The translations under genes and the position numbers were made by a program. Below are positions 1 to 9,523 of a stretch of DNA of 64,000 nt, piece after piece; position 1 is the first letter of the stretch; each line of letters starts with the position of its first letter. The DNA is from Hydractinia symbiolongicarpus (taxonomy: Eukaryota; Cnidaria; Hydrozoa; Anthoathecata; Hydractiniidae): positions 11,966,001-12,030,000 of the forward strand of contig NC_079876.1 of the NCBI RefSeq assembly GCF_029227915.1, read 5' to 3'. The notes under the pieces were generated by a model that ran no database searches, was not told the origin of the DNA, and was given only the letters and a program-made list of their open reading frames with translations.

Positions 1-1080
1 AATTCGACAATCCCAGCATTTCCAATGTGTTGCTTATATTACCTGAAGTATTAAATGAGGAAAAACGATATAAACAGTTCCTTCATTAATAATTTTTTCA
101 TTGTAAATTCGTGCACGTATAAGAAAATATTTACCTTTGTGTAGGATATTGAATGTACTGTTCAGAGCTGCTGCTGCGCTTTGTAGGTTCACGTCATCCA
201 AATCGGAATTAAATGAGGAATCAGTACAATTTGAATCTGAAAACATATACATTCTTAAAAATTACAAAATAATTTGCCACTTCGGTTAAGCATGAAAATA
301 AAATAAAGTCGAAAGCCATACCGTTATCTGTGTCCGTTTCATTTTCAGTTTGACAAGAAGCATGTACAACAGCTACTTGGGTTTGCGTTTGCGCATCTGC
401 TACAGAACACAACGTTTGTGTACATGTACTTCGTACTGACGTATCTTTATATTGGGTTGCACTCGTTTGTGTTTTTGGTATGGCCTGTATTCCAATTGAT
501 AATTTGGATTCAACTTCAAATTCAACTTCATTATCGATTAAACATAATTGCTCAGAATCTTCAACCAAGGCTGACTTCACCAACTAATAACGATCGAACG
601 AAGTAATAAAAAGGAATGGGAACGAAGATGATATACTCGAGAAATGTTAAGAACATTCAAGGCTTTGTCAATACCAATAGCAAAATACGAGGAAATTAAT
701 TTTCAAGATTAACATTCTGATAAAAAAAAAACGGATTTGCTTACGTCTTTAGATTGACTTCGTTTGGCTCGCGATGTGGAGGATGTACGTTCCTTAGGGG
801 CAGTCTTATGACAAAAAATTGTCGGCACAGAATTTTGAATCAACCGGCGTTTGCAAGGACGATCTTTATAAAATAATTCATTCTGAAGTTTCCAGCTTGG
901 GTCAAAGCAGGTTTCTTCAAAATGGTCAGAGCATAGAAATACTTTAGCTGGCAGCTTTGTTCTGTTAATTGCGGCAATCCAGGCTTTGCTAACTTCAGGA
1001 TTCTTAGGCATTAGAAAGAAGCTTTTATCTTTGTTTGACTTAATGTTGTTTTTACAACCGTACGCCGAACAGTAGGCCAT
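1..1080 (-). CDS. THAP zinc-finger domain protein, 5' part (runs off the left edge)
   Basis: Four exons are readable on the minus strand: 1080-745, 583-322, 236-135 and 42 to beyond 1. All have GT/AG borders and compatible phases (0, 1, 1). The first exon encodes an N-terminal THAP domain: MAYCSAYGC gives Cys4 and Cys9, Trp34 and the FLMP motif follow, then C50-x2-H53 (LCSDHF), ending with SVPTIF at residues 84-89, close to the canonical AVPTIF. THAP domains bind DNA through a C2CH zinc centre and occur in nuclear regulators and in P-element-like transposases. Exon 2 is acidic and holds repeated TQT/CQTE-like motifs. The 3' end is outside the window, so a domesticated transposase cannot be told from a regulator. 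There is no frame damage in the visible exons. The start is the first ATG, directly before the THAP cysteines. Confidence 0.8.
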
Positions 1081-1413
1081 ACTAACAGCAAGTTTTTCGA
1101 CCTTTCTCCGTTCAGAGTTGTTTCACAAAAAGAAACAAAAATGTTATTTAGTTTGCTTTCTAGGGGAAATTGCGTAATGAGGCGGCCTCTTTTACATTTT
1201 GATCTTTAAATTTTATCTTCAGCGAAGCGCCTTTAGCGAATAATAACAGAACCTGTGAAATCTGATAAATTATTTATAACACATTTCCGAATATATGCTA
1301 CACGGGGGTATTAACTGACTTAAAAAATAATAAACGAAAATAAAATAAGTCAATAAGATTTTTTGTTCCGGTCTATCCTTTAACGGGCTAGCGCGTTTTG
1401 TTTTGATTTTCTC
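1081..1413. other. Upstream region of the THAP gene
   Basis: No ORF or RNA gene could be supported. This AT-rich stretch should contain the promoter and 5' UTR of the minus-strand THAP gene, but no clear TATA box was identified. Confidence 0.4.
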
Positions 1414-1966
1414 ACCATTGTGCTACGTCAGGGGAAACATGTGTGTTTAGCCTCTCATTCATGCTGAATTATTCAAACAAAATGGCGATCCAAAGGTGAT
1501 GCTTCACGAGGGAATTGAAAAAAAGAAAACAACTTACATAAGCGTATTAATATATTATGTTTTAAAAGATGCAGATATTCTTTAGTAATAAGTACATATT
1601 AGTTGATATAATAAAACTTATTTTTTTACCGGACAGTCCCTTTAAAGTTTATTCGGGGGCCATCTTGGATGATTTTCAGGCATAAACAAACGGAGTTTGA
1701 GTGAAGTGATAAGGAGGAAATTTGTTTTTTAAAGGGACTGTACGGTGAAAAATATATATACCTTATATCAATTCTCCTCCTCTTGTTATTAAAGAAAATC
1801 CCCTTCATTCACTTCGTATTTTTTTATTATAGAAGTCTAACCTTTTTTTTTTATTGACTTTCTTCGTGAAGCATGACCTTCGCTCACCATCATGGCGGGA
1901 ATAAGTCTGCATTGAAAGTGAGGCTGGATAAATATGTTTGCGTATGACGTAGAGCAATTCAGAAAC
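1414..1966. mobile_element. Nested foldback (MITE-like) element
   Basis: Sequence around 1415-1512 and the reverse complement of about 1861-1966 align along roughly 100 bp with scattered mismatches (shared blocks include CTACGTCA, AGCCTC and ATGCTTCACGA). Inside lies a second, tighter inverted repeat: 1624-1646 (ACAGTCCCTTTAAA core) against 1729-1751 (TTTAAAGGGACTGT). No coding sequence lies inside. This is the form of a non-autonomous DNA transposon with another inserted in it. Exact ends and target duplications were not resolved. Confidence 0.55.
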
Positions 1967-2345
1967 AAATCATAACAAACTCATTGTATGGAATGTGAGG
2001 CAAAAAGTTAACGCCGTATTTATTTATTTTTTTATATTCGTGTATATATTAGACAGTTCGTAGCTAATTTACCCCCGTATCATATATATTACATGAATTA
2101 TTCATATATATATAAATAATTCATTTTTTTGTACGAGGTACACCGTTCATTCAAAAATGAAAGGCTAGCGATGAAAATTATCAACTTAGGTCCCAGGATT
2201 TTTTTTTTCATTACTTTGTTGACGGAAAAAAAGAAAAGGGATTCGGGACTAAATGATAAATAGCCTCAACGTGTTTTGAGCATGAGAATAGCTTTTAAAA
2301 AACTGTTTATTTTGTTCATATTTTCTTGCAAGAATAGAATAAATA
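1967..2345. other. AT-rich intergenic stretch
   Basis: Homopolymer-rich and AT-rich with no gene seen. It may include the 5' flank of the transposase remnant that follows, but no terminal repeat for it was found here. Confidence 0.4.
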
Positions 2346-3703
2346 ATGGGTAGTAATAAAAATAAAGGTTATTGAAAGAGAAAAAGAGATTTTCGTGGCA
2401 ACAGGTATCATAAGAAGCAAGAGGCTGACAGTAGTAGTACACCTTACAAGAACAATGTTAATGTCCCCGAAAATAATTCTGTACCTCAAACTGTAAGCAG
2501 TAGCAAAGTAATTGTGCAAGAAACTGATGATTCAATTGATAGTGATAACTACAACATTTTGATAAACTTTTCCATCTTAAAGAAACTCATTGAAAATGTA
2601 TCAAGTTGACCAGAATGTGATAGTGGTTTGATATTCACTGACGAAGAGAACAAGCGCCAAAGATTTTCACATAAACTATATTTTAAATACTCTAGTACTA
2701 GATGTACCTTTGTATACAGTACTTTTACTTCTAAAGAAGTTGTAGTAGATAAGAAAAAGAACAAGCAAGGAAAAAATTTCTTTGATGTCAATTTAAAGAT
2801 GGTCATAGCTTATAGCATATCGAAGATTTTCAACCGCTCTTTTGAAAAAAACGATCTAATTTATAAATATTATTTGGGAGATGATGACTCTTCGTCTTAT
2901 GGTAATGTTGTTGCTAGTAAACCATATGAAGCATATGGCATAGAACCCTTGAAAATAGAGTACTAGAGTATGTTGGTCATTTTAAAAAACGTATTGGAAC
3001 CAGACTATGCAACTGACGCAAGGAAAAACATAACGGGATGAAGCTGACAGGACATGACAAACTAACTGAAGTTGCAGTTAATGCCATGCAAAATTATATT
3101 GGTATGGCCATACGTCAAACAACAGCTTTAAAGTCGTTAAATGATAAAGAAAAGTTACCAAGTGAAAAAAAAATTCGAGCATTCTTGTACCATTGTACTG
3201 ATTTCCCTGACACAACTTGTCGTCACATACTTTGCCCAACTGGTCCTAATAGCTGGTGTAAGTGGAAAAACTCAGAAGGAGCATCAGTTGACAATTCCTA
3301 CAGACCAAAAGTAAACTTGCCAATTTGGATATATGATATTGTAAGGAAAGACTTTGAAGAATTAAGCGATGATAAAATTTTAAGAAGGTGTACCCATGGA
3401 AAGACACAGAACGCTAATGAGAGTCTTAATAATGTAATTTGGTCAAGGTGTCCCAAAAATATATTCTTACATAAATCTTCTTTCGAAATAGGAGTCAATT
3501 CTGCCATATTGCATTTTAATGAGGGAACAGCTGGTGTTAAAAGAGTCTTGAATTTTTTGATTTTTGAAATTGGCGCTAAAACCATTTTGTCGTCATCTCG
3601 TAAGGATAAAACCCGCTTGTCGAATATGGCTAGAAAAGACACTTTAAAGGTCAAAAATAGAAGAAGAAAATTGAGAACTATTAGAAAAGGTAGACAAAGA
3701 TAA
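2346..3703 (+). pseudogene. Mutator-type transposase remnant
   Basis: Three pieces follow one another: a serine/lysine-rich N-terminus from the ATG at 2346, a middle piece at 2628-2966 and the C-terminal part at 3038-3703. The C-terminal piece has a Cys/His cluster (YHC, CRHILCP, WCKW) and the motif CTHGKTQNANESLNNVIWSR, which I recognise from the Mutator-like transposase family common in invertebrate genomes. In-frame TGA codons occur near 2373 and about 2609, and there is a frameshift plus another TGA near 2966-3020. The piece that should carry most of the catalytic core, between about 2820 and 2850, looks deleted. It is a dead, internally deleted copy. The family call is from motif memory, not a search. 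Confidence 0.65.
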
Positions 3704-3893
3704 AGAACTTGAAGGAGGGGAATCTTATAAATCTGGCAACTTTTGATGTATTTTGGACAATTTTTTTTTATTTTGCATATTATCGTATTTGTACATTTTT
3801 GCATACTTTACTAATTTTGAACAAAGCTAACATTTTGAATGCCTTGAGCTTTTTACTTCAAATTTTCAGGACTTTTTACAATACTCCATGATC
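3704..3893. other. 3' flank of transposase remnant
   Basis: AT-rich and non-coding. No terminal repeat of the Mutator-type remnant could be matched to its 5' side. Confidence 0.3.
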
Positions 3894-4050
3894 TAGGTCC
3901 TGTACTAAAATACAACCAAAAAAGGATTATATTTACAGTGCTACTTTAATTACAAATTTTTTAGCCTACCCCCCAAAATTCAACTTTTGGACTGAAAAAA
4001 ATAAAAATTTCAAAATCCGGTTTGACTTAACCATTTTAGTACAGGACCTA
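3894..4050. mobile_element. 157-bp palindromic MITE
   Basis: An 18-bp perfect inverted repeat, TAGGTCCTGTACTAAAAT, stands at 3894-3911 with its complement at 4033-4050. It encloses 121 bp of AT-rich non-coding DNA. Perfect ends suggest a fairly young or gene-converted element. Confidence 0.6.
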
Positions 4051-4342
4051 CATAATGTATGTATGAGTCATTTGGCCAAAAATGAAGCTTTAATTTAGTG
4101 TAGTTTTAAAAATATGGTGATTTGAAGATTTTTTTAAAAAATGGCAGATTTTGAACCTTTTTTAGCATTTTTCTTATTTTTTTTAGCAAGATTCTCATCA
4201 CGAAACACCTGTTTTTGCTTTAATTTTATTCAATATTCATTAGAAAACACAAATATATAACAAATTGTATGATTTAAAGAAGAAAAAATTTTTATTGGTG
4301 GGCCACCTTATTTACCACCTGTTAGGACCACCGAGACCCCAG

Positions 4343-4374
4343 GATTTTGCCCACGTATGCACGTGGGCAAAATC
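4343..4374. repeat. Perfect 14-bp stem hairpin at left end of the virus-like element
   Basis: GATTTTGCCCACGT at 4343-4356 pairs with its exact complement at 4361-4374 across the loop ATGC. It lies just upstream of polymerase coding sequence and overlaps the first ATG of that frame, so the true polymerase start is probably elsewhere or lost. Confidence 0.8.
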
Positions 4375-7300
4375 GTCTTTGGTCATGTACAGATCAAGGT
4401 GATAAGCACGCGTGAACCTCTTCTGGGATGCGGCCCTCTCTCGGCCTGGCTGCGGAACAAGAGGTGCATCTACGCCATGGATGGTGAAGATGTCAGAACA
4501 GACAACTTATGCTTCTGGAGATGTCTTGCAGTAAGGGCCGACGTAGTACGGGGAACGGAACGTCTAACAAACCAGTTCTCAAGTTAGCTCGAGAGTACTA
4601 CGGGGTCTCCAAGTTTAAACGTAAAGACGTGAGACCTACGAGACTGGTGGATCTGGAGGCAGTTGCCAACCAATTCGAGGTCAACATCCGAGTATTTGAG
4701 CCCAAAACAAACTACGAAACAGCACCATGGCGACTCGTTTATGGGCATAGGCAGTACAAAAAGGGTTTAGACACCACTATCAACCTTGGTATGCTGGACG
4801 GGCACTGTTTTTACATCAAGGATTTAGACGTGCTGACCAAGCACTGGGAATGCAAAGTATGAGGTCAAGTTTTTAATGAGGCCTGGAATCTCACGCGGCA
4901 AAAAGAAGAACGAATGCGAGGGCGTCAAGACGATATTCATTTGCAAAGGCGGGAAGGTGAAACGTATGCCGAGCAGAGCGGAGAAGTTCTTTTACGATGA
5001 GGGTTTTAGCTACGATGCCTCAGAATGGCTGGAATACATATCGAAGCAAACTGGAAGACATATCCATCATGCACTCTGTGGAGATGGAGGGGAACGCGTT
5101 ATACGTGATGGTAAAAGGGAGTGGAAAGTTGACGGCTATGAGCCTTTCACAAAGACCGTCTATGAATACCACGGTTGTAAGTGGCACGGATGTCCCTGTC
5201 GACACGAAAGAACCAACGCGGAAAAGAATCGTTACGGTGGAATCCAATCTAAGGAGAATATAATACGGAAACAGGGCTACAACCTCGTCACAGCTTGGGA
5301 AAGTGAGAAACCACCAAAAATCAAGAGGCACTTTCAGAAGGAATTTAGACCCTATCCCCACTATATTGTGTTTGATTTCGAGGTTCTCCTACGACCGTGA
5401 AATTACCAGCAAACCTCTGATCTGAAATTCCTTTCAAGAATTGTTCCCGTAAGCGTTGGTATCACGGATAGTTAGAATAACCACCCAATGTTCATTGAGT
5501 ACGAGGATCCCAAGGTGTTGGTAAAACAGTTTGTGGAGCAGAAAGAGGTCGAGAGAATGTACCCCAAACAGCGGCAAGTACGCCATCAACCTGATCAAGT
5601 GATAATTTGTCGAGGAAATTGCGCAAGGCGATAAGATCAAGGTGGCGAAGAGGGACAACGACTACATGTTCCTCACAACCTCGAGGTTTAAATTTCTCGA
5701 TATTAAGAATTTCCTTGCTCCTGGTATGAGCTATGACGGTTGGTGCAAGTCCTTGGAATGTAAGTTCGAGAAGCTCGTGTTTCCTTACGAATGGTTGATG
5801 AGGCTTGAAAAGTTGGACCATGTCGGGCCTGTCGCGCACAAGGACTTCTATGGCCGGCTAAGTGGGGAAAAACACGCTATCTCTCGAAGAGTACGAGACA
5901 TTCCGCGCTGAGTTTGACAGACGAGGCTGCGTCACCATGATGGACTGACTGCACGAGTACAATCTAGCCGATGTGGAACCGTTCATTGTGGCTGTAAACA
6001 AGGCGAGGTTGCAGTATTACCACAACGAGATAGACAGTTTGAAGGATGCGGTAAGTATTCCAGGTGTATCGATGCGCTACGTTTTGAACAAGTCTCTAAG
6101 GCTGAAGCCCAAGTTGGAGCTATACATATAAGTGTGAAGACTCTTGCTATAGCAAGACGTGTAAGAATTGTAAAGAGGTACGGAAAGCGTGTGAAAATTG
6201 TACGAGGAACGAGGCCTACGAGCTCTTGCCTATGGGGATGGTTGGTGGCCCCGCGATCGTATTATGTAGATACCAAGAACGAGACGTAACGGGCATCAGA
6301 TCTCATATTTACAAAAAAACCCACAAGTGTAAGACCATTTTAGAGTACGACGCAAACATGCTCTACCCGAGTACCTTGATGCAAGACTTTCCCTCTGGAG
6401 AGGAACAGCTGATCAAGGTGGCTACACCAACATCAGAAATTAATATCGAGATACTAACGCGAGGTGTGCGAGATAGATCGCTCTTTGAGTTTGCGCAGGT
6501 TGATATCGAGGTACCGGAAGATTTGTGTGACAAATTCAGCGAAATGGCCCCGCTACTTGTCGTCAAGGAGATACCGGACGATCAAATCCCTGAGAACATG
6601 CACAAGTACTTAAAAAATAGGGGGCGCGAGCGTGTTCCGGGTACACGTAAGCCTCTCGGGTTGCTAAAAACCGAAAAGATCCTACTGTATACCCCCGTGC
6701 TGAAATGGTACCTTTACCATGGGCTGAAAGTGGCTGCTTTTCATCAGTTCCTCAAGTGCACTCGAGGTAAGCCCTTTGCATGGTTTCCGAAGGAGATTGC
6801 AGATGCACGGTGACAGGCTGATAAAGACCCCGACAAACATATTGCGGGAGATACGGCCAAGTTAAAGGGGAACAGCTTTTACGGCAAGATGATTAAAGAC
6901 CTAGCTAGGCACGCAAATACTACGTTCACGAGGGACAAAAACGAGGTTGATGCCCTCCGAAGCCCGTACCTCGAAGATCTCGAAGAGATTGGAGCTGCTT
7001 ACGGGCTCAGAAAGGGCAAACACAAGTGCAGTATCGATAGAGCCTACCAGTGTGGTATTGCGGTGTACCAACTGGCGAAGCTTCGTATGTTGGAATTTTA
7101 CTACGATTTTTTGGACAAGTACGTGGATCGTTGGGACTTTGAGTACATCTACATCGACACTGACAGTGCTTATTTTGCCATCTCTGGGGAAAAGTTGCGA
7201 GATGTCGTTTGCGCTGAACTACTTGACGAGTACGTCAAAGACGTGAAAAACTGGCCCCTCACTGATAAGTACTCGAGTCGAACAGGAGGATTATTCAAAC

Positions 7301-7635
7301 TAGAATTTATAGGGTTTCGGATGGCTGCTGTGACGTCCAAGTGCTACTTCGTGGAGGGGAAAAATGGTAAAAAATTTTCGTGTAAGGGCATGTTAAAGAA
7401 GAAAAATGCCGTGACTTGGTACAGGTACCTGAGTACACTGAGGGGTGGTCTAGACATGGCCAAAAACGTAGGTGTTCGAGTACACAACCTGGGTATGGTT
7501 ACGTGCGAACAAAACAAGCTCGGTCTCTCGGCGTTTACGACGAAAGAGTTGTACATGACGATAGGGTACATACATCCCCGCCTATGTTTTAAACTAACCA
7601 ACGTGCCTATTCATAAATGTTGTAAACATTTTTGA
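4357..7635 (+). pseudogene. Multi-domain family-B DNA polymerase (Polinton/adintovirus type), inactivated
   Basis: This would copy the element's DNA. In order: an N-terminal region with DNLCFWRCLA (4489-4520); a degraded C2H2-like finger near 4848-4920; a nuclease-like stretch with YHGCKWHGCPC (5166-5200); exonuclease motif I FDFE near 5373; the exo II region 5650-5740; a Cys-rich insertion at 6120-6210; polymerase motif A YDANMLYPS (about 6337-6363); motif B GNSFYGK (about 6868-6888); motif C YIDTDS (about 7150-7170). Motifs A, B and C are conserved, which supports the call strongly. Breaks include a frameshift near 4510-4590, TGA at 4860, frame changes around 4900 and 5400-5640, TGA at 5398, 5946 and 6811, and a stop near 6130. 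The only long open pieces are 4876-5400, 6226-6813 and 6889-7635, so no functional enzyme can be made. The start is uncertain. Confidence 0.85.
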
Positions 7636-7709
7636 ACAACAAGGGTTTCTACAAGCTGTCCAATGTTTTGTAAATTAATACCTTCACAAAACAAAAACAA
7701 AATGTAGGG
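7636..7709. other. Spacer after polymerase with short inverted repeats
   Basis: AAATGTT/AACATTT (7-bp stem) overlaps the polymerase stop region, and GTTTTGT/ACAAAAC lies about 30 bp further on. Both are weak compared with the hairpins behind the next genes. Confidence 0.35.
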
Positions 7710-8200
7710 GCCAGAAAATGCACGCAATCTAAGCACACCTTGCCACTAAATAACTTCAAGGTGATCCAACGTAACAGACACCGAACAAGGCAATGCATCA
7801 AATGCCACGGTAAAAGAAGTCCTCACAAGAACGTACAAGGTGCCCACATAAAAAACGAAGAAAACATTGCCCCATATGCGATCCCCTAGGTTATCACCAT
7901 AATCTTACTTTGAACAGGATTCGTAATGCCCTAATTCATGATACAGAGATAACATCCCAGGAATATCTGGGATGTGATATTATATCATTCATGAAGCATA
8001 TCCAAACACAGTTTAGGGGTGGGATGAGCTGGGGCAGCCAAAGGCATCGGGAGTTTGACCAGAAGATACCAATAGGGTACAGGGAGAATGGAGAATATCC
8101 AAGCGAGGAAAAGCAATTGAAAAGACCGCACCACACCAACATACAACCTATGTGGATTGAGGATAATAAAAAGAAAGGTCATCGATATATCTCCCAGTAG
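7710..8200 (+). pseudogene. Zinc-ribbon HNH-like endonuclease, frameshifted
   Basis: There are two frames. 7710-7890 encodes a zinc-ribbon-like start (KCTQSKHTLPLNNFK, then a second cysteine pair CIKCHGKR). 7890-8200 encodes QFRGGMSW, HREFDQKIPI and HHTNIQPMW. This order (zinc ribbon, QF-x2-GM-x-W, a histidine/aspartate motif, then H-x-TN-x-QP-x-W) matches a class of HNH endonucleases I know from giant viruses and phages. The usual DH of the catalytic motif reads DQ here, so the key histidine may be lost. A TAG at 7888 and a +1/-1 shift separate the halves. An intron is possible but no clean donor/acceptor was seen. A hairpin lies 23 bp past the stop. Confidence 0.55.
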
Positions 8201-8222
8201 AATGTAGTCTAGTGCAGTTGAT

Positions 8223-8255
8223 CAAACACACTTCGAATAAATGGAAGTGTGTTTG
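8223..8255. terminator. 12-bp stem hairpin with AATAAA in the loop
   Basis: CAAACACACTTC (8223-8234) pairs perfectly with GAAGTGTGTTTG (8244-8255). The nine-base loop GAATAAATG contains the polyadenylation hexamer. It stands 23 bp after the nuclease stop codon, the position expected of a 3'-end signal. Its function is inferred. Confidence 0.55.
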
Positions 8256-8338
8256 TGTATTGCTGTAATACTACCCTATGCCCTGATCGCATTTTGTTTT
8301 TTTCGTTACAAAAGGGCTATTAATAAAGATGACAGAGC

Positions 8339-8810
8339 TTGCACAAGTATTTGACTCAGGAGAAAAAAGGCTTTGAACATGTCGAGAAACCCACCGAGAA
8401 GCGCCAAGCTTTGAAAGAGACTCTGCGCAAAGGTAAGTGGCATCTCTTACTGAAGAAATGTACTGAAGCCTTTGTCGGCAAGGCTGATGATGAGGATATC
8501 GAGAAGATGCATACCGAGTACGCACAACGAGAATTATAAGACAAGGGAGAAAAGACGGCCAAGGCGTTAACGACTCACGTTATCAACCTGTACGCAAACT
8601 TGATTGGGAAATTCGTGAATATTGATAGCATCGAAGACTAGAGGCAAGATATAGAGGATAATCAGAGATACCATGACAGATCTGGGGAATCTGGTGTACT
8701 GTACAATTTGCAGATGTTCAGGGCCTATCTTGGTAGTGGGACATACAGCCCGGCATATGGCCAAAAAAAGAGGATGAGGAGACTAAGGAGAAAGATCCCT
8801 GATGGTAAAA
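8339..8810 (+). pseudogene. Unrecognised lysine-rich ORF of the virus-like element
   Basis: One frame runs from 8339 to about 8810, interrupted by TAA at 8537 and TAG at 8638. The product is charged (about 155 residues, rich in Lys, Arg and Glu) and ends in a basic stretch KKRMRRLRRK. Continuity of the frame across both stops argues for a decayed gene rather than chance. No family was recognised. The true start may be in another frame slightly upstream (ATG near 8328). A 16-bp stem hairpin closes it. Confidence 0.45.
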
Positions 8811-8977
8811 TTTATCTTATAGCCCTTCAGGGCTATAAGATAAATGGAAGAGTATAACCAAGTCATAGTCAAGACAAAGGTAAAACTGAGATCTACGACA
8901 GTCTTGTACAGCATATCTAAAATTTTCTTCTCCTTGGGGATAATGTTGCTTTCGATGTGTGCTTTGATTGTAGTCAT
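8783..8977 (-). CDS. Small membrane-protein ORF of the virus-like element
   Basis: A 64-aa ORF. It opens with a charged stretch (MTTIKAHIESNIIPKEKKI) followed by a hydrophobic segment (VVDLSFTFVLTMTWLYSSIYLIAL) that could span a membrane. Its ATG follows directly on the stop codon of the upstream minus-strand gene (TAA then ATG, no gap), as in compact viral gene clusters. The C-terminal codons run through the 16-bp hairpin, so the original stop may have been lost. No family recognised. Confidence 0.4.
   Translation of the reverse strand: MTTIKAHIESNIIPKEKKILDMLYKTVVDLSFTFVLTMTWLYSSIYLIALKGYKINFTIRDLSP
8810..8845. terminator. Perfect 16-bp stem hairpin between convergent genes
   Basis: ATTTATCTTATAGCCC at 8810-8825 pairs exactly with 8830-8845 across the loop TTCA. 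It sits where the plus-strand lysine-rich ORF and the minus-strand small membrane ORF converge, so it could end transcripts from both sides. Confidence 0.6.
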
Positions 8978-9510
8978 TTATTTAATGCATTTTTTGCCCT
9001 GTTGGGGCTTGTGAAATTTTCCTCCAAATTTATACCACACTCCAACCCCTATCGCGAGTACGGCAAACGTTCGCACGCCGTAAAGTTAGATATTGTCCCT
9101 TGACTTGTACGGACCTGATGCAGGTTCCTGATTGCCTGATGAAGAACTTTTGTCTACGTTCTTCTGTAAGTTTCCCTTATTCCTGCGATTTCATTCCGCA
9201 AGTCTCTTGCCACCAGCAACTCAACCTTCGTTGCCCTGGCAAGGAAGAAATTCCTAGGCATTACACGCCCGTCTGACAAAATAGACACCAACGATGTCAT
9301 GAAGATGGTTGCATACTTTGCCGCAGACAGAGCTTCTCGTGAAATGGCTGTAAAAAGGGTTGGATCCTTGCAAGTATCGTACCCAAATAGATGATTGATG
9401 TAGCCAGAATTGATAATGAAATTCGAGGGTTCCAGCAGGACGAATTTTACCTGCGTCCTACACCTCGTTAGACATTGTACCTCGGTACGTTGAATTTTTA
9501 AAAACACCAA
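8978..9510 (-). pseudogene. Minus-strand membrane-anchored protein of the virus-like element, broken
   Basis: 9510-9154 is open for 118 aa and ends in a charged segment (VARDLRNEIAGIRETYRRT). A one-base shift then continues into a Ser/Gly/Pro-rich linker (about 9145-9090), an in-frame TAA near 9085 and a single transmembrane helix (TFAVLAIGVGVWY) before the stop at 8978. Read together it would be a protein of roughly 180 residues with a C-terminal anchor. No family was recognised. It is divergent from the plus-strand gene that starts at 9524; the two start codons lie 14 bp apart, implying a shared short promoter. Confidence 0.4.
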
Positions 9511-9523
9511 TTAACATTACCCT

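Noticed and set aside
3298-3804. A 168-aa minus-strand ORF
   Set aside because: It lies antisense to the transposase remnant, whose plus frame carries recognisable motifs.
5020-5839. Minus-strand ORFs of 113-115 aa across the polymerase
   Set aside because: Antisense shadows; the plus strand carries the exonuclease motifs here.
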